From contig JBKEAC010000073.1 in the NCBI GenBank assembly GCA_047971925.1, positions 1 to 28,928 of the forward strand: a stretch of 28,928 bases of DNA. Reading direction: 5' to 3'. The position numbers and the translations under genes were made by a program. The notes beneath the pieces were generated by a model, which saw only the letters and a list, made by a program, of their open reading frames with translations, did no database searches and was not told the origin of the DNA. This document shows positions 1 through 5,942 of the stretch, one piece after another. Position 1 is the first letter of the stretch. Each line of letters begins with the position of its first letter. Origin of the DNA: JBKEDC01 sp047971925 (lineage in GTDB: Bacteria; Bacteroidota; Bacteroidia; Bacteroidales; Prolixibacteraceae).

Positions 1-249
1 AATTGCTCTAAAATTCTTTGCAACCTCAACGATGCGCAATTTGTTGAATCGGCATTAAATTACAGCAACATTTCGTCGGCCCTCAACCAACTTCCCATCA
101 CCATTCGAAACTTCCGATTGGCATTGCTAACCAACAGCCCAAAAGAAACAGCCAGCCTCATGCTGCTAAGCAAAAAAATAAACATACATAGAACTGCCCT
201 ATTCTCAACCCCTCGAGCTGCCGCTCAGTGGCTCGAAAACGAAGAATAG
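1..249 (+). CDS. C-terminal part of a small STAS/SpoIIAA-like protein (5' truncated by window edge)
   Basis: An open frame runs from the first base to a TAG at 247-249 and encodes the last 82 residues of a protein whose start lies outside the window. The tail (FRLALLTNSPKETASLML ... AAAQWLENEE) matches the tail of the next protein (LRIAVCTDHVEFYGLI ... AAIKWLNSTF) in order and spacing, so the two are tandem paralogues. The pattern of a strand (RLALLT), a helix, a short strand and a final helix ending in a conserved Trp-Leu fits the Bacteroidota STAS/SpoIIAA-like family of about 125 residues. Its molecular role is unknown. The family name is inferred from this pattern; the paralogy is seen directly. 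Confidence 0.7.
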   Translation, partial: NCSKILCNLNDAQFVESALNYSNISSALNQLPITIRNFRLALLTNSPKETASLMLLSKKINIHRTALFSTPRAAAQWLENEE

Positions 250-311
250 AAAGCCAACAGTTCTGCACCATTTTTAACACCCTCAACACCTCACTCATTA
301 ATATTCGAAAA

Positions 312-689
312 ATGGTAATCAACATCATCAACTTCAGTCCTCAGCACAACATGCTGCGCATTGAAATTTCAGGAGAAATTACATTTGAAGAAATCTGCGC
401 ATTTTTTCGTCAGCTCTTCAACGAGAAAACACTCCCTAGCGATTGCAAAAAAGTGCTCATCATCGACAACTCCACCGAGAGCCCCACATTAAAATTCAAC
501 CACAAACTGCTGGCTGATCTTTACAGCGATTTCCCCAACGAAATCAATAACCTGCGTATTGCAGTGTGCACCGACCACGTGGAATTCTACGGACTCATCA
601 CCAACATTCGAAGCTATTTCAAGAACCCAATCAACCGCCCTTTTTCCGATGAGCAAGCCGCCATTAAATGGCTAAACTCAACATTCTAA
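312..689 (+). CDS. Small STAS/SpoIIAA-like protein (125 aa)
   Basis: A cytoplasmic protein with no signal peptide or membrane segment. It starts with a beta hairpin (MVINIINFSPQHNMLRIEIS), then GEITFEEICAFF, a layout common in Bacteroidota STAS/SEC14-like proteins, and ends in SDEQAAIKWLNSTF. I chose the ATG at 312 because the family normally starts directly at the first beta strand. The frame is open upstream to a GTG at 228, but that would overlap the preceding gene and add a 28-residue non-conserved tail. It lies 62 bases behind a truncated paralogue on the same strand, so the two were probably duplicated and are co-transcribed. No function can be given from sequence. Family assignment is moderately sure. 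Confidence 0.7.
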   Translation: MVINIINFSPQHNMLRIEISGEITFEEICAFFRQLFNEKTLPSDCKKVLIIDNSTESPTLKFNHKLLADLYSDFPNEINNLRIAVCTDHVEFYGLITNIRSYFKNPINRPFSDEQAAIKWLNSTF

Positions 690-737
690 AAAAAAAACAT
701 CTACGGCTAATAATACCGATTAGTAAAAAAAACACGG

Positions 738-763
738 CATAAAATCAAGATGACCTAAGAGCA
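738..763 (+). repeat. Short degenerate match to the right end of the 187-bp MITE
   Basis: These 26 bases match the right inner part of the MITE at 2896-3082 at about 23 positions (CATAAAATCAA, one change, ATGACCTAA, then two more changes). The terminal inverted repeat itself is not present. It may be a decayed remnant of an older copy. Confidence 0.4.
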
Positions 764-783
764 TTTTTTTTGAAAGTTTCTTC

Positions 784-836
784 AAAAAAAAAGAACTTTT
801 GAACTGTCGAATCTTCATTCCACAGTTCAAAAGTTC
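784..836 (-). terminator. Rho-independent terminator of the amidase operon
   Basis: A perfect 15-bp stem (793-807 with 822-836, GAACTTTTGAACTGT) closes a 14-base loop. On the minus strand it is followed by nine Ts (complement of 784-792). It lies 33 bases past the stop of the minus-strand amidase gene. It also sits between convergent genes and may block read-through from the left, although there is no good T run on the plus side. Confidence 0.85.
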
Positions 837-868
837 AAGCTAAATTAAATCGACACACATTCCACAAA

Positions 869-1279
869 TCACCAACCCTTTTCGTGCACTTTCCAACCCG
901 GACAATCCTTGTTTGAAAACTCATTGTGACCATGAACTTTGGCAGAAGGGAAACGACGCTGCAAGCACATCAACAGCCGTCGCAAACTTTCCCGTTGAGC
1001 CTCCGTGCGGGTGTCGCCAACACTCAAATTCTCCCACAAGCCACCCACATAGCACACCCCCACACTGTGCGCATTATGTCCGTAGCAATGCGCCCCCACT
1101 TCACTCAACAAACGCCCCCTCTCCACTGTTCCATCGAGGCAAATCAAGAAATGATAGCCCATACCATTCCAACCCTGCTTTCGGTGCCACGCCTCCACAT
1201 CGGAAGCATGAAAATCAACTCCAGCAGTGGTGGCTGTGCAATGAATCACAATTTCAAGAACCTCACGACTCACAGCCAT
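869..1279 (-). CDS. N-acetylmuramoyl-L-alanine amidase, T7-lysozyme-like
   Basis: Predicted zinc amidase (Amidase_2/PGRP fold) that cuts the bond between N-acetylmuramic acid and L-Ala in peptidoglycan. Of 136 residues, His13 (VIHCTAT), His118 (VHGHNEF) and Cys126 (KDCPGW) have the same spacing as the zinc ligands His17, His122 and Cys130 of T7 lysozyme. Tyr42 and Lys124 fall where the catalytic Tyr46 and Lys128 do. There is no signal peptide, as in phage endolysins, so export would need another factor. The start at 1279 is preferred because GGGCAGGAA lies just upstream. An in-frame ATG at 1297 would add six residues. The start codon lies inside the last codons of the upstream lipoprotein gene (10-base overlap), which suggests translational coupling. 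Confidence 0.88.
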   Translation of the reverse strand: MAVSREVLEIVIHCTATTAGVDFHASDVEAWHRKQGWNGMGYHFLICLDGTVERGRLLSEVGAHCYGHNAHSVGVCYVGGLWENLSVGDTRTEAQRESLRRLLMCLQRRFPSAKVHGHNEFSNKDCPGWKVHEKGW

Positions 1280-1719
1280 TTCCTGCCCACACACCATGCC
1301 GCCACAGCACCCACAAACAGCAGCAGAAGCACAATGAGGGGCTTTAGCTTTCCCCTGCTTGTTTCCTCCTCTTTCTTTTCGTTCAAAAACTCCGAAACCA
1401 TTCTTTTCTCACTTTTCGTTTCTTCAACAGGAAGAGCAATTTCTAAATTCAATGCCACATGTTCCAAACGATGATAAAGCTCGCCATTAGGCAAAATTCG
1501 AGCCTCCGAACGAGCTAATTTCGTTTCCAAAACACTCGTGTCGTTCATCGCACAACGTTCAAGCAATGCCTGCGGAAGAGGAACTTGCAAGCTGTCGAGA
1601 AACACACGACGTTCGCTATTCTCTTCTTGAAAAAATTGTGCCGATTGGTGTAATAATTCTTGCTTTCCTCCGCAAGAAGATAGGCTGCATAGCAGCATTG
1701 TTCCAACTAAATATTTCAT
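1270..1719 (-). CDS. Lipoprotein with C-terminal membrane segment, spanin-like topology
   Basis: 149 residues: a lipoprotein signal (MKYLVGTMLLCSLSSC, lipid Cys16), a polar and probably partly helical periplasmic region rich in Glu and Gln, then a strong hydrophobic segment at about residues 127-145 ending in GRKWL. An N-terminal lipid anchor combined with a C-terminal transmembrane helix is the topology of single-chain phage spanins, which join outer and inner membranes during lysis. The gene overlaps the amidase gene that follows. Similar lipoprotein-amidase pairs are common in Bacteroidota genomes, usually as hypothetical proteins, so a non-lytic envelope role is also possible. An in-frame ATG at 1737 would add MIKRKS before the signal. 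The topology is seen directly; the spanin role is inferred. Confidence 0.65.
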   Translation of the reverse strand: MKYLVGTMLLCSLSSCGGKQELLHQSAQFFQEENSERRVFLDSLQVPLPQALLERCAMNDTSVLETKLARSEARILPNGELYHRLEHVALNLEIALPVEETKSEKRMVSEFLNEKKEEETSRGKLKPLIVLLLLFVGAVAAWCVGRKWL

Positions 1720-1757
1720 TGATTTTCTTTTTATCATTTAAAACTTTTCATTCACCT

Positions 1758-1838
1758 AAAAAAAAAGGTGCTTTTCGAATCATGTTGAGCATGAAGCCTT
1801 TATTACCAGCTCAAAGCACGACCACAAAGAAGCACCTT
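1758..1838 (-). terminator. Probable terminator with long loop behind the DUF6261-like gene
   Basis: On the minus strand AAGGTGCTT (1830-1838) pairs with AAGCACCTT (1765-1773), followed directly by a run of Ts (complement of 1758-1766). The 56-base loop contains a small CATG-CATG hairpin. The long loop makes it weaker than the other terminators here. Confidence 0.5.
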
Positions 1839-1863
1839 CACTAACTAATTAAACACCCCTATC

Positions 1864-2610
1864 TTATTGCTCCTTCTTTTGGCTTTGCGCTACGGAATTC
1901 TCAGAAAGCGATTTCCTACGCTTAATCAAAATGTTTCTTTCAGAAATCAAGCCATTAAGAGCCAGCGCAAAATCTAAATAATCATCGATTGAAACCTGCA
2001 ACATGGCGTTGATGTGAAGAACAAGTTTTGAGTTAATTAGCAACACAATTTCATCTTTCAAAGCACGTGTTTTAGCAGCATTCAACTCAATTGCTCGTTG
2101 ATTATGAAAGTTTGAATAACTTTCCAAAAAAGCATTCTGACTATTAACTAAATCAGTGTGAAATGAAGAGATTAAAGGCAGTGAGCTCAAACAAGAAACC
2201 ATGGGCTCAACTTTCAAATCGGCTAGCAAGGCGGTGATGTAGGAGTTTAATTCAAGACCAAAACCTGTAGAAATTTTGCTTGAATAGCGTTTAAACAAAT
2301 TGAACACGGTGATGGCGTTACTTTGAGAAGCAAAAGAGCTCATTGTTGTATACGACTCCAAAAACCTAAACATTTTGCGATAATTGGTTTTCATTTGTTT
2401 TCCCGCATCTTGAATAGTTGATTTTGTTCGCTCGGCATTAATGGCATCATTGAGCAATAGTTGCTTATCACGCAAGAGAGCAAAAAGCTCAAGTAAATAA
2501 GCATCGTTCTCATTGTGAAAAAGACTACTTTTGGTAAGAATCCCTTGAGCTAAGGTGTTCACATCGCCGTTTCTTAAACTGGTTGACATGGTTGTAACTT
2601 TCATTGTCAT
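1864..2610 (-). CDS. DUF6261-like hypothetical protein
   Basis: 248 residues, soluble and almost wholly alpha-helical, with no signal peptide or membrane segment. An N-terminal region (GDVNTLAQGILTKSS) is followed by long amphipathic helices and a Lys/Arg/Gln-rich tail. Length, helical content and the repeated small helical modules resemble the DUF6261 family known from Bacteroidota, but I assign this from general pattern only. The function of that family is unknown. The protein starts MTMKVTTMSTS; the ATG at 2610 is taken, and ATGs at 2604 and 2589 are possible. A terminator-like hairpin follows the gene, so it is probably a separate unit from the lipoprotein-amidase pair on the same strand. 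Confidence 0.55.
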   Translation of the reverse strand: MTMKVTTMSTSLRNGDVNTLAQGILTKSSLFHNENDAYLLELFALLRDKQLLLNDAINAERTKSTIQDAGKQMKTNYRKMFRFLESYTTMSSFASQSNAITVFNLFKRYSSKISTGFGLELNSYITALLADLKVEPMVSCLSSLPLISSFHTDLVNSQNAFLESYSNFHNQRAIELNAAKTRALKDEIVLLINSKLVLHINAMLQVSIDDYLDFALALNGLISERNILIKRRKSLSENSVAQSQKKEQ

Positions 2611-2895
2611 AATTTTATTTTTAAAAATTTAGAAATTAATAAATCTGAAAACAGCACATTGCGCATCTGAGCAGCTTTCATATACATACATATACTTTCG
2701 AGCAAGTTTTTACAGATTTTGCAAAAAAAAATTGCATTTTTTTTGGGGCAAATCGCTACAAGGCGCATTAACATTGACTTCTGGAGGGTGAAAATTTTTT
2801 AAAAAAAATTTTTACGACATGCTGAAATTTGGAAAAAGAACCTGAAAAATCATTTTTTCGTGTTTTCAAGAAGCAGTTTAAAAGTGATAACTTAA

Positions 2896-3082
2896 GGGGA
2901 CTTCTAAAAATTAGTTTTAAATTGGGGAAGCTGCTAAATACAGCTGTTGTTCATTTTGTTTTCTGAGCGTATCTTTTGCACTAATTTCTTAAACCATAGC
3001 TCGCTATGCTTCTGTGAAATTAGTCCAAAATCTATCTCCCATAAAATCAAAATGACCTAACAGCTAATTTTTAGAAGTCCCC
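2896..3082 (+). mobile_element. 187-bp MITE-like element, copy 1
   Basis: The ends are perfect 19-bp inverted repeats, GGGGACTTCTAAAAATTAG at 2896-2914 and its complement at 3064-3082. They are flanked by TTAA on both sides (2892-2895 and 3083-3086), a 4-bp target-site duplication. Inside is a further hairpin, ACTAATTTC pairing with GAAATTAGT around CATAGC/GCTATG. There is no open frame, so this is a non-autonomous element that would depend on a transposase elsewhere. The second copy at 23655-23841 has the same length and only two base differences. Confidence 0.85.
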
Positions 3083-3297
3083 TTAAAAATGGAAACGAGG
3101 CAAATGAAAAACATGATGAAAAGGAATGAAGAAGAAAGGAGAGAAAAAAGCAAGTGAAATTGAAACTTGAAACATGATCGAAATGATGATTTGAAAAGGC
3201 AAATTAAAAGCCGAATCGTTAAAAAACATTTAGTGTCATTTTGTGCAAGTAGTCAGAGGTTGAAGAAAGACTAAAAATAAGCCTCGAAGGACAGCAA

Positions 3298-3571
3298 TCC
3301 CTTTAACAATGAGAGTTCATGAGCAAAACATTATGGACACATTTTGTACTTTTATGAGGCATCGGTCGTGACTGACGGACATGCTTTGTACTTTTTGTGC
3401 TTATAATTCGCGTTGAATAGTGAATCCGTGTTAAAAAGAAAGGAATAATCAAGTTCAGATTGTTAATCCTTGTTAAAAGTAAGCTCGTAATTAAATTCAG
3501 ATTGTTAACAAAAGTTATAAGCGGACGAATAATTAAGTTCGGATTGTGTGAAAAAAGTGCAATATTGGTCA
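3298..3571 (+). repeat. Dispersed repeat B, copy 1, ending in a 4 x 42-bp array
   Basis: This stretch recurs at 24024-24296. Its right part is four units of exactly 42 bp starting at 3404, 3446, 3488 and 3530, recognisable by TAATTAAGTTCAGATTGT and its variants. Its left part (TTTATGAGGCATCGGTCG) is not in the array. The minus strand reads an open frame of 14-residue repeats here, but copy 2 has a frame-shifting base loss and stops, so I do not treat it as coding. The rest of the 2611-3957 gap (2611-2891, 3087-3297 and 3572-3884) is AT-rich with no gene I can support. Confidence 0.75.
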
Positions 3572-3884
3572 ATAATTAGAAAATTATAGACCCTATTTTA
3601 TTCATTTTTCCCTATCGTGCATTCACGATGTTTAGATTATATTCCTTTAAATTTCGCCGATGAATCTTTAGGCATACAAATCGTTCATGCTTGAGGATAT
3701 TTCTACCTGTTCCTCATTCATGGAGTGCATTTGCCAATGCTTAATCGTGCGCTTGTTGGTGTTTTTGTGGGTAGTGTAGTGGGTAATTTATTTTTCCTTG
3801 AGTTTGATTTTTTGAAATAGAGAGCCTGACGGGTCGATTATGAAAAAAAAATAATGGTTTATGAGTGAAAAAAGTGTTTTAACT

Positions 3885-3915
3885 ATTGCAGATAAAAAAA
3901 TAAGCACTATATTTG
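3885..3915 (+). promoter_or_regulatory. Bacteroidota-type promoter of tRNA-Met
   Basis: The -7 box TATATTTG (3908-3915) matches TAnnTTTG, and ATTG (3885-3888) lies 19 bases upstream as the -33 element. The transcript would start about 35-40 bases before the tRNA. Confidence 0.75.
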
Positions 3916-3957
3916 CATCGCATTTCAGGAATAACGGGAAATGCAGTTTGATTTTAT

Positions 3958-4031
3958 GGCGTGGTAGCTCAGCTGGTTAGAGCGCAGGATTCATAATCCT
4001 GAGGTCGGCGGATCATGCCCGCCTCACGCTA
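3958..4031 (+). tRNA. tRNA-Met (anticodon CAT) with unusual T loop
   Basis: The cloverleaf reads: acceptor stem 3958-3964 with 4024-4030 (G.T pairs at the first and last positions); D arm 3967-3983; anticodon stem 3985-3989 with 3997-4001 and loop TTCATAA (CAT at 3992-3994); variable loop AGGTC; T stem GGCGG/CCGCC (4007-4011, 4019-4023). The T loop is ATCATGC instead of the usual TTCRANN, so the conserved T54-A58 pair appears as A54-T58. The discriminator is A and CCA is not encoded. It is probably the elongator tRNA-Met; a tRNA-Ile with modified C34 cannot be excluded. It has its own promoter and terminator. Confidence 0.88.
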
Positions 4032-4053
4032 CGAAATTGTTTTTTACAAATTA

Positions 4054-4089
4054 GGCGAGATGAATTTATTTCATTTCGTCTTTTTTTTT
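4054..4089 (+). terminator. Terminator of the tRNA-Met transcript
   Basis: An 11-bp stem (4054-4064 with 4070-4080, two G.T pairs) and a 5-base loop are followed by nine Ts (4081-4089), 22 bases after the tRNA. Confidence 0.85.
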
Positions 4090-4140
4090 GCACGTCCACA
4101 GCGATAATTGGTTAATGCGTTAATGGTATAATGCGACAAC

Positions 4141-4192
4141 AAGGGGCGCTAGCCCTGTGGTCTTTGTAGCAAATAAGCACACAGCAACATAA
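4141..4192 (+). repeat. Outer arm of a ~50-bp inverted repeat around the RAYT gene, including one REP
   Basis: It begins with the REP AAGGGGCGCTAGCCCTGTGG, then TCTTTGTAGC and a tail GCACACAGCAACATAA. The reverse complement of 4921-4970 gives the same sequence apart from three extra bases (AAATAAG against AAAG) and one base at the end. The two arms enclose the transposase gene and all other REPs of this locus. Confidence 0.85.
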
Positions 4193-4269
4193 GACCGTTG
4201 CACGGTATTCTTTATTTTTTATCTTTACGATATGAAACAAAGACATCAACCGATCATGTCAATGTCACA

Positions 4270-4408
4270 ATCCAACCATAGGGGCATCGCCCTGCGGTCT
4301 TTATAGGAGTCAATATTACAATCCAACCATAGGTGCATCGTCCTGCGGAATTTATAGGAATCAAAATTACAATACAACCATAGGGGCATCGCCCTTCGGT
4401 CTTTATAG
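4270..4408 (+). repeat. Three tandem REP units upstream of the RAYT gene
   Basis: Three copies of a 51-bp unit with cores starting near 4281, 4332 and 4383: ATCCAACCATAGG, then GGCATCGCCC, then TGCGGTCTTTATAG and a spacer. The core forms a small hairpin (GGGC/GCCC) and each unit keeps a conserved xTAG after the CTTT or ATTT. The middle copy has several changes, including two in the stem (GGTGCATCGTCC), that still leave a self-complementary core. They point toward the transposase gene. Confidence 0.85.
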
Positions 4409-4424
4409 ATAAAAAATAAACCAT

Positions 4425-4886
4425 ATGTCAAACACATACACCCAATTATACATTCAATTTGTATTTTCAGTCAAAGGAAGGGAAAATCTTATCCACGAAT
4501 CTTATCGCAATGAATTAGAAAAAGTTATTACAGGACTGATTAATCAACAAAAATGTAAGACGATTGCAATCTATTGCAATCCCGACCATCTTCATGTTTT
4601 TATCGGAATGAACCCAATGGTTTCACCAGCTAAGTTAATGGAGCAAGTTAAGTCAGGTTCATCAAATTGGATTAATGAAAATAAGATCGTTAGGGGTAAA
4701 TTTTCATGGCAAAAGGGTTATGGTGCATTTACGTATGCGCATTCGCAAGTAGATAGTGTTGCAAAATATGTTTTAAACCAACCGAATCACCATAAGAAGC
4801 GTTCCTTTAGGGAAGAATATTTGTTGTTATTGCAACAGCGTGATATTGCCTACGATGAGGAATATTTGTTTGAATGGTATGAATAA
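4425..4886 (+). CDS. REP-associated tyrosine transposase (IS200/IS605-like TnpA_REP)
   Basis: Single-strand DNA transposase of the Y1 HUH family, which cuts and joins hairpin-bearing single-stranded DNA through a 5' phosphotyrosine. The 153 residues include the metal-binding HUH motif HLH at 55-57 (PDHLHVFIG) and the likely nucleophile Tyr115 in VDSVAKYVLNQPNHH, followed by the family tail KKRSFREEYLLLL. No accessory TnpB is present. The gene is full length and intact. It lies between REP units in opposite orientation on its two sides and a ~50-bp inverted repeat, the usual setting of domesticated RAYT genes. The ATG at 4425 starts 16 bases after the last upstream REP, so that REP lies in its leader and may influence expression. 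Confidence 0.93.
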   Translation: MSNTYTQLYIQFVFSVKGRENLIHESYRNELEKVITGLINQQKCKTIAIYCNPDHLHVFIGMNPMVSPAKLMEQVKSGSSNWINENKIVRGKFSWQKGYGAFTYAHSQVDSVAKYVLNQPNHHKKRSFREEYLLLLQQRDIAYDEEYLFEWYE

Positions 4887-4892
4887 TATTTG

Positions 4893-5020
4893 CTATAAAG
4901 ACCGCAGGGCGATGCCCCTTGTTATGTTGCTGTGTGCTTTGCTACAAAGACCACAGGGCTAGCGCCCCTTGTTATGTTGCTGTGTGCTTTGCTACAAAGA
5001 CCACAGGGCGATGCCCCTTG
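4893..5020 (-). repeat. Three tandem REP units downstream of the RAYT gene, inverted
   Basis: Read on the minus strand the units begin with AAGGGGC and end with GGTCTTTnTAG. They occupy 4893-4920, 4942-4970 and 4992-5019, about 50 bases apart, separated by GTTATGTTGCTGTGTGCTTT. The loop differs among copies (GAT or CTAG) while the GGGC/GCCC stem is kept. Orientation is opposite to the upstream array. Confidence 0.85.
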
Positions 5021-5025
5021 TCATG

Positions 5026-5127
5026 TTTTAAGTGGGCTTTGGTTCTTGCCCACTTAAAAGATTGGAACGAAAAGCCCGACGGCAAGGCGTGGGTTTGTGG
5101 CGTTGGCAAATGCCGATGCGCCCAAAT
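5026..5127 (+). repeat. Dispersed structured repeat C, copy 1
   Basis: A hairpin TTTTAAGTGGGC (5026-5037) pairs with GCCCACTTAAAA (5048-5059). It is followed by the family core GATTGGAACGAAAAGCCCGA and the tail with TGCCGATGCGCCCAAA. Other copies lie at 12685-12792, 17369-17493 (minus) and 24437-24550. This copy lacks the leading GGATTGnAGTGGAAATCC part. It ends just beyond the 3' end of the DUF4249 gene. Confidence 0.75.
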
Positions 5128-5137
5128 AATTGATGTT

Positions 5138-5935
5138 CTATATGACCTTGCTTGATTGGTATTCCAGTTGTGTTCGAGCGACGGAGAATGCGGAGAAATA
5201 GCCGAGGCAATTGCCTGAGAAATTGGGGATTGGATTGGTTCCGAGATCGAGGGAATAGATGTAATCATAGCTTTTTTGGTCGATGGCACGTAGCTCAACG
5301 TCGATGATGTCGCCATCGCGGAGAATCATGTCTTGGTTGTCTTCTTCGTTTTCTTCCACCATGAGTTCCATCATGCAGAAGTAGTCTTCGCTAATTATTC
5401 CGCCATCGATTCCTTTGTCGGAGAATACGCTTGAGGCGTAGAGTTCGCCATTTCGGAAGATTTTGGCGTAATAGAAGTTTTCGGTGTTTTGGGGGTCTTG
5501 GAGTTGAATTTTGAAGAATAAAATTCGTTCGCCCATGAGCGATTCCCAATAGAATTGGGTGTTTTGAATTTCTACTTTTTCGTTTAGAAATGAGTTTGAG
5601 CTGAAATTTTCGCCTTCAATTTCGAGTTCAAGGGTGTAAGTTTCGCCTATTTGTGGTGTGAATTCGATCGCTGGTCGATAGAAGCTATCGGTTTGGTAGC
5701 TAAGTTCATGAATGTTTCCGTTGCTGGTTTTCATGATGACATTTGCGGATGTTATTGGCACATTTTTGATGTTGCTTTCCATGTTTCGGGTTTGTGAAAT
5801 GAAAACCTGAACATTTTCGTTGCTGAGTGTTCCTTCGACCACGAAAATGGGGTCGATGTCGCGGTAGTCGATTTCTATTTCTTTTGAGCAGGCTGCGAAA
5901 AGGAGGGCGATTAGGATGGGAAATATGTTTTTCAT
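5138..5935 (-). CDS. DUF4249 outer-membrane-associated lipoprotein
   Basis: 265 residues with a lipoprotein signal peptide (MKNIFPILIALLFAAC, lipid Cys16) and a beta-rich body. The N-terminal part (PIFVVEGTLSNENVQVFISQT) and the closing GNCLGYFSAFSVARTQLEY are typical of the Bacteroidota DUF4249 family. That family is found next to TonB-dependent receptors, and the receptor gene lies only 7 bases upstream on the same strand, so the two are surely one operon. The likely role is a surface or periplasmic partner of the receptor; the substrate is unknown. The lipoprotein signal and pairing are seen in the sequence, the partner role is inferred. Confidence 0.87.
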   Translation of the reverse strand: MKNIFPILIALLFAACSKEIEIDYRDIDPIFVVEGTLSNENVQVFISQTRNMESNIKNVPITSANVIMKTSNGNIHELSYQTDSFYRPAIEFTPQIGETYTLELEIEGENFSSNSFLNEKVEIQNTQFYWESLMGERILFFKIQLQDPQNTENFYYAKIFRNGELYASSVFSDKGIDGGIISEDYFCMMELMVEENEEDNQDMILRDGDIIDVELRAIDQKSYDYIYSLDLGTNPIPNFSGNCLGYFSAFSVARTQLEYQSSKVI

Positions 5936-5942
5936 GGTTTAT

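Noticed and set aside
913..1474. Two plus-strand open frames of 144 and 182 residues
   Set aside because: They are antisense to the amidase and lipoprotein genes, whose motifs and overlap are convincing; composition (Pro, His, Thr, Ser) is that of an antisense frame.
3303..3572. 89-residue minus-strand open frame with 14-residue repeats (NLNLI...LLTRIN)
   Set aside because: It is a translation of the 42-bp array. The second copy of the array has a one-base loss and stop codons in this frame and no proper start.
4246..4437. 63-residue minus-strand frame with YKDRRAMPLWLDC repeats
   Set aside because: Only a reading through the three REP units; overlaps the start of the transposase gene.
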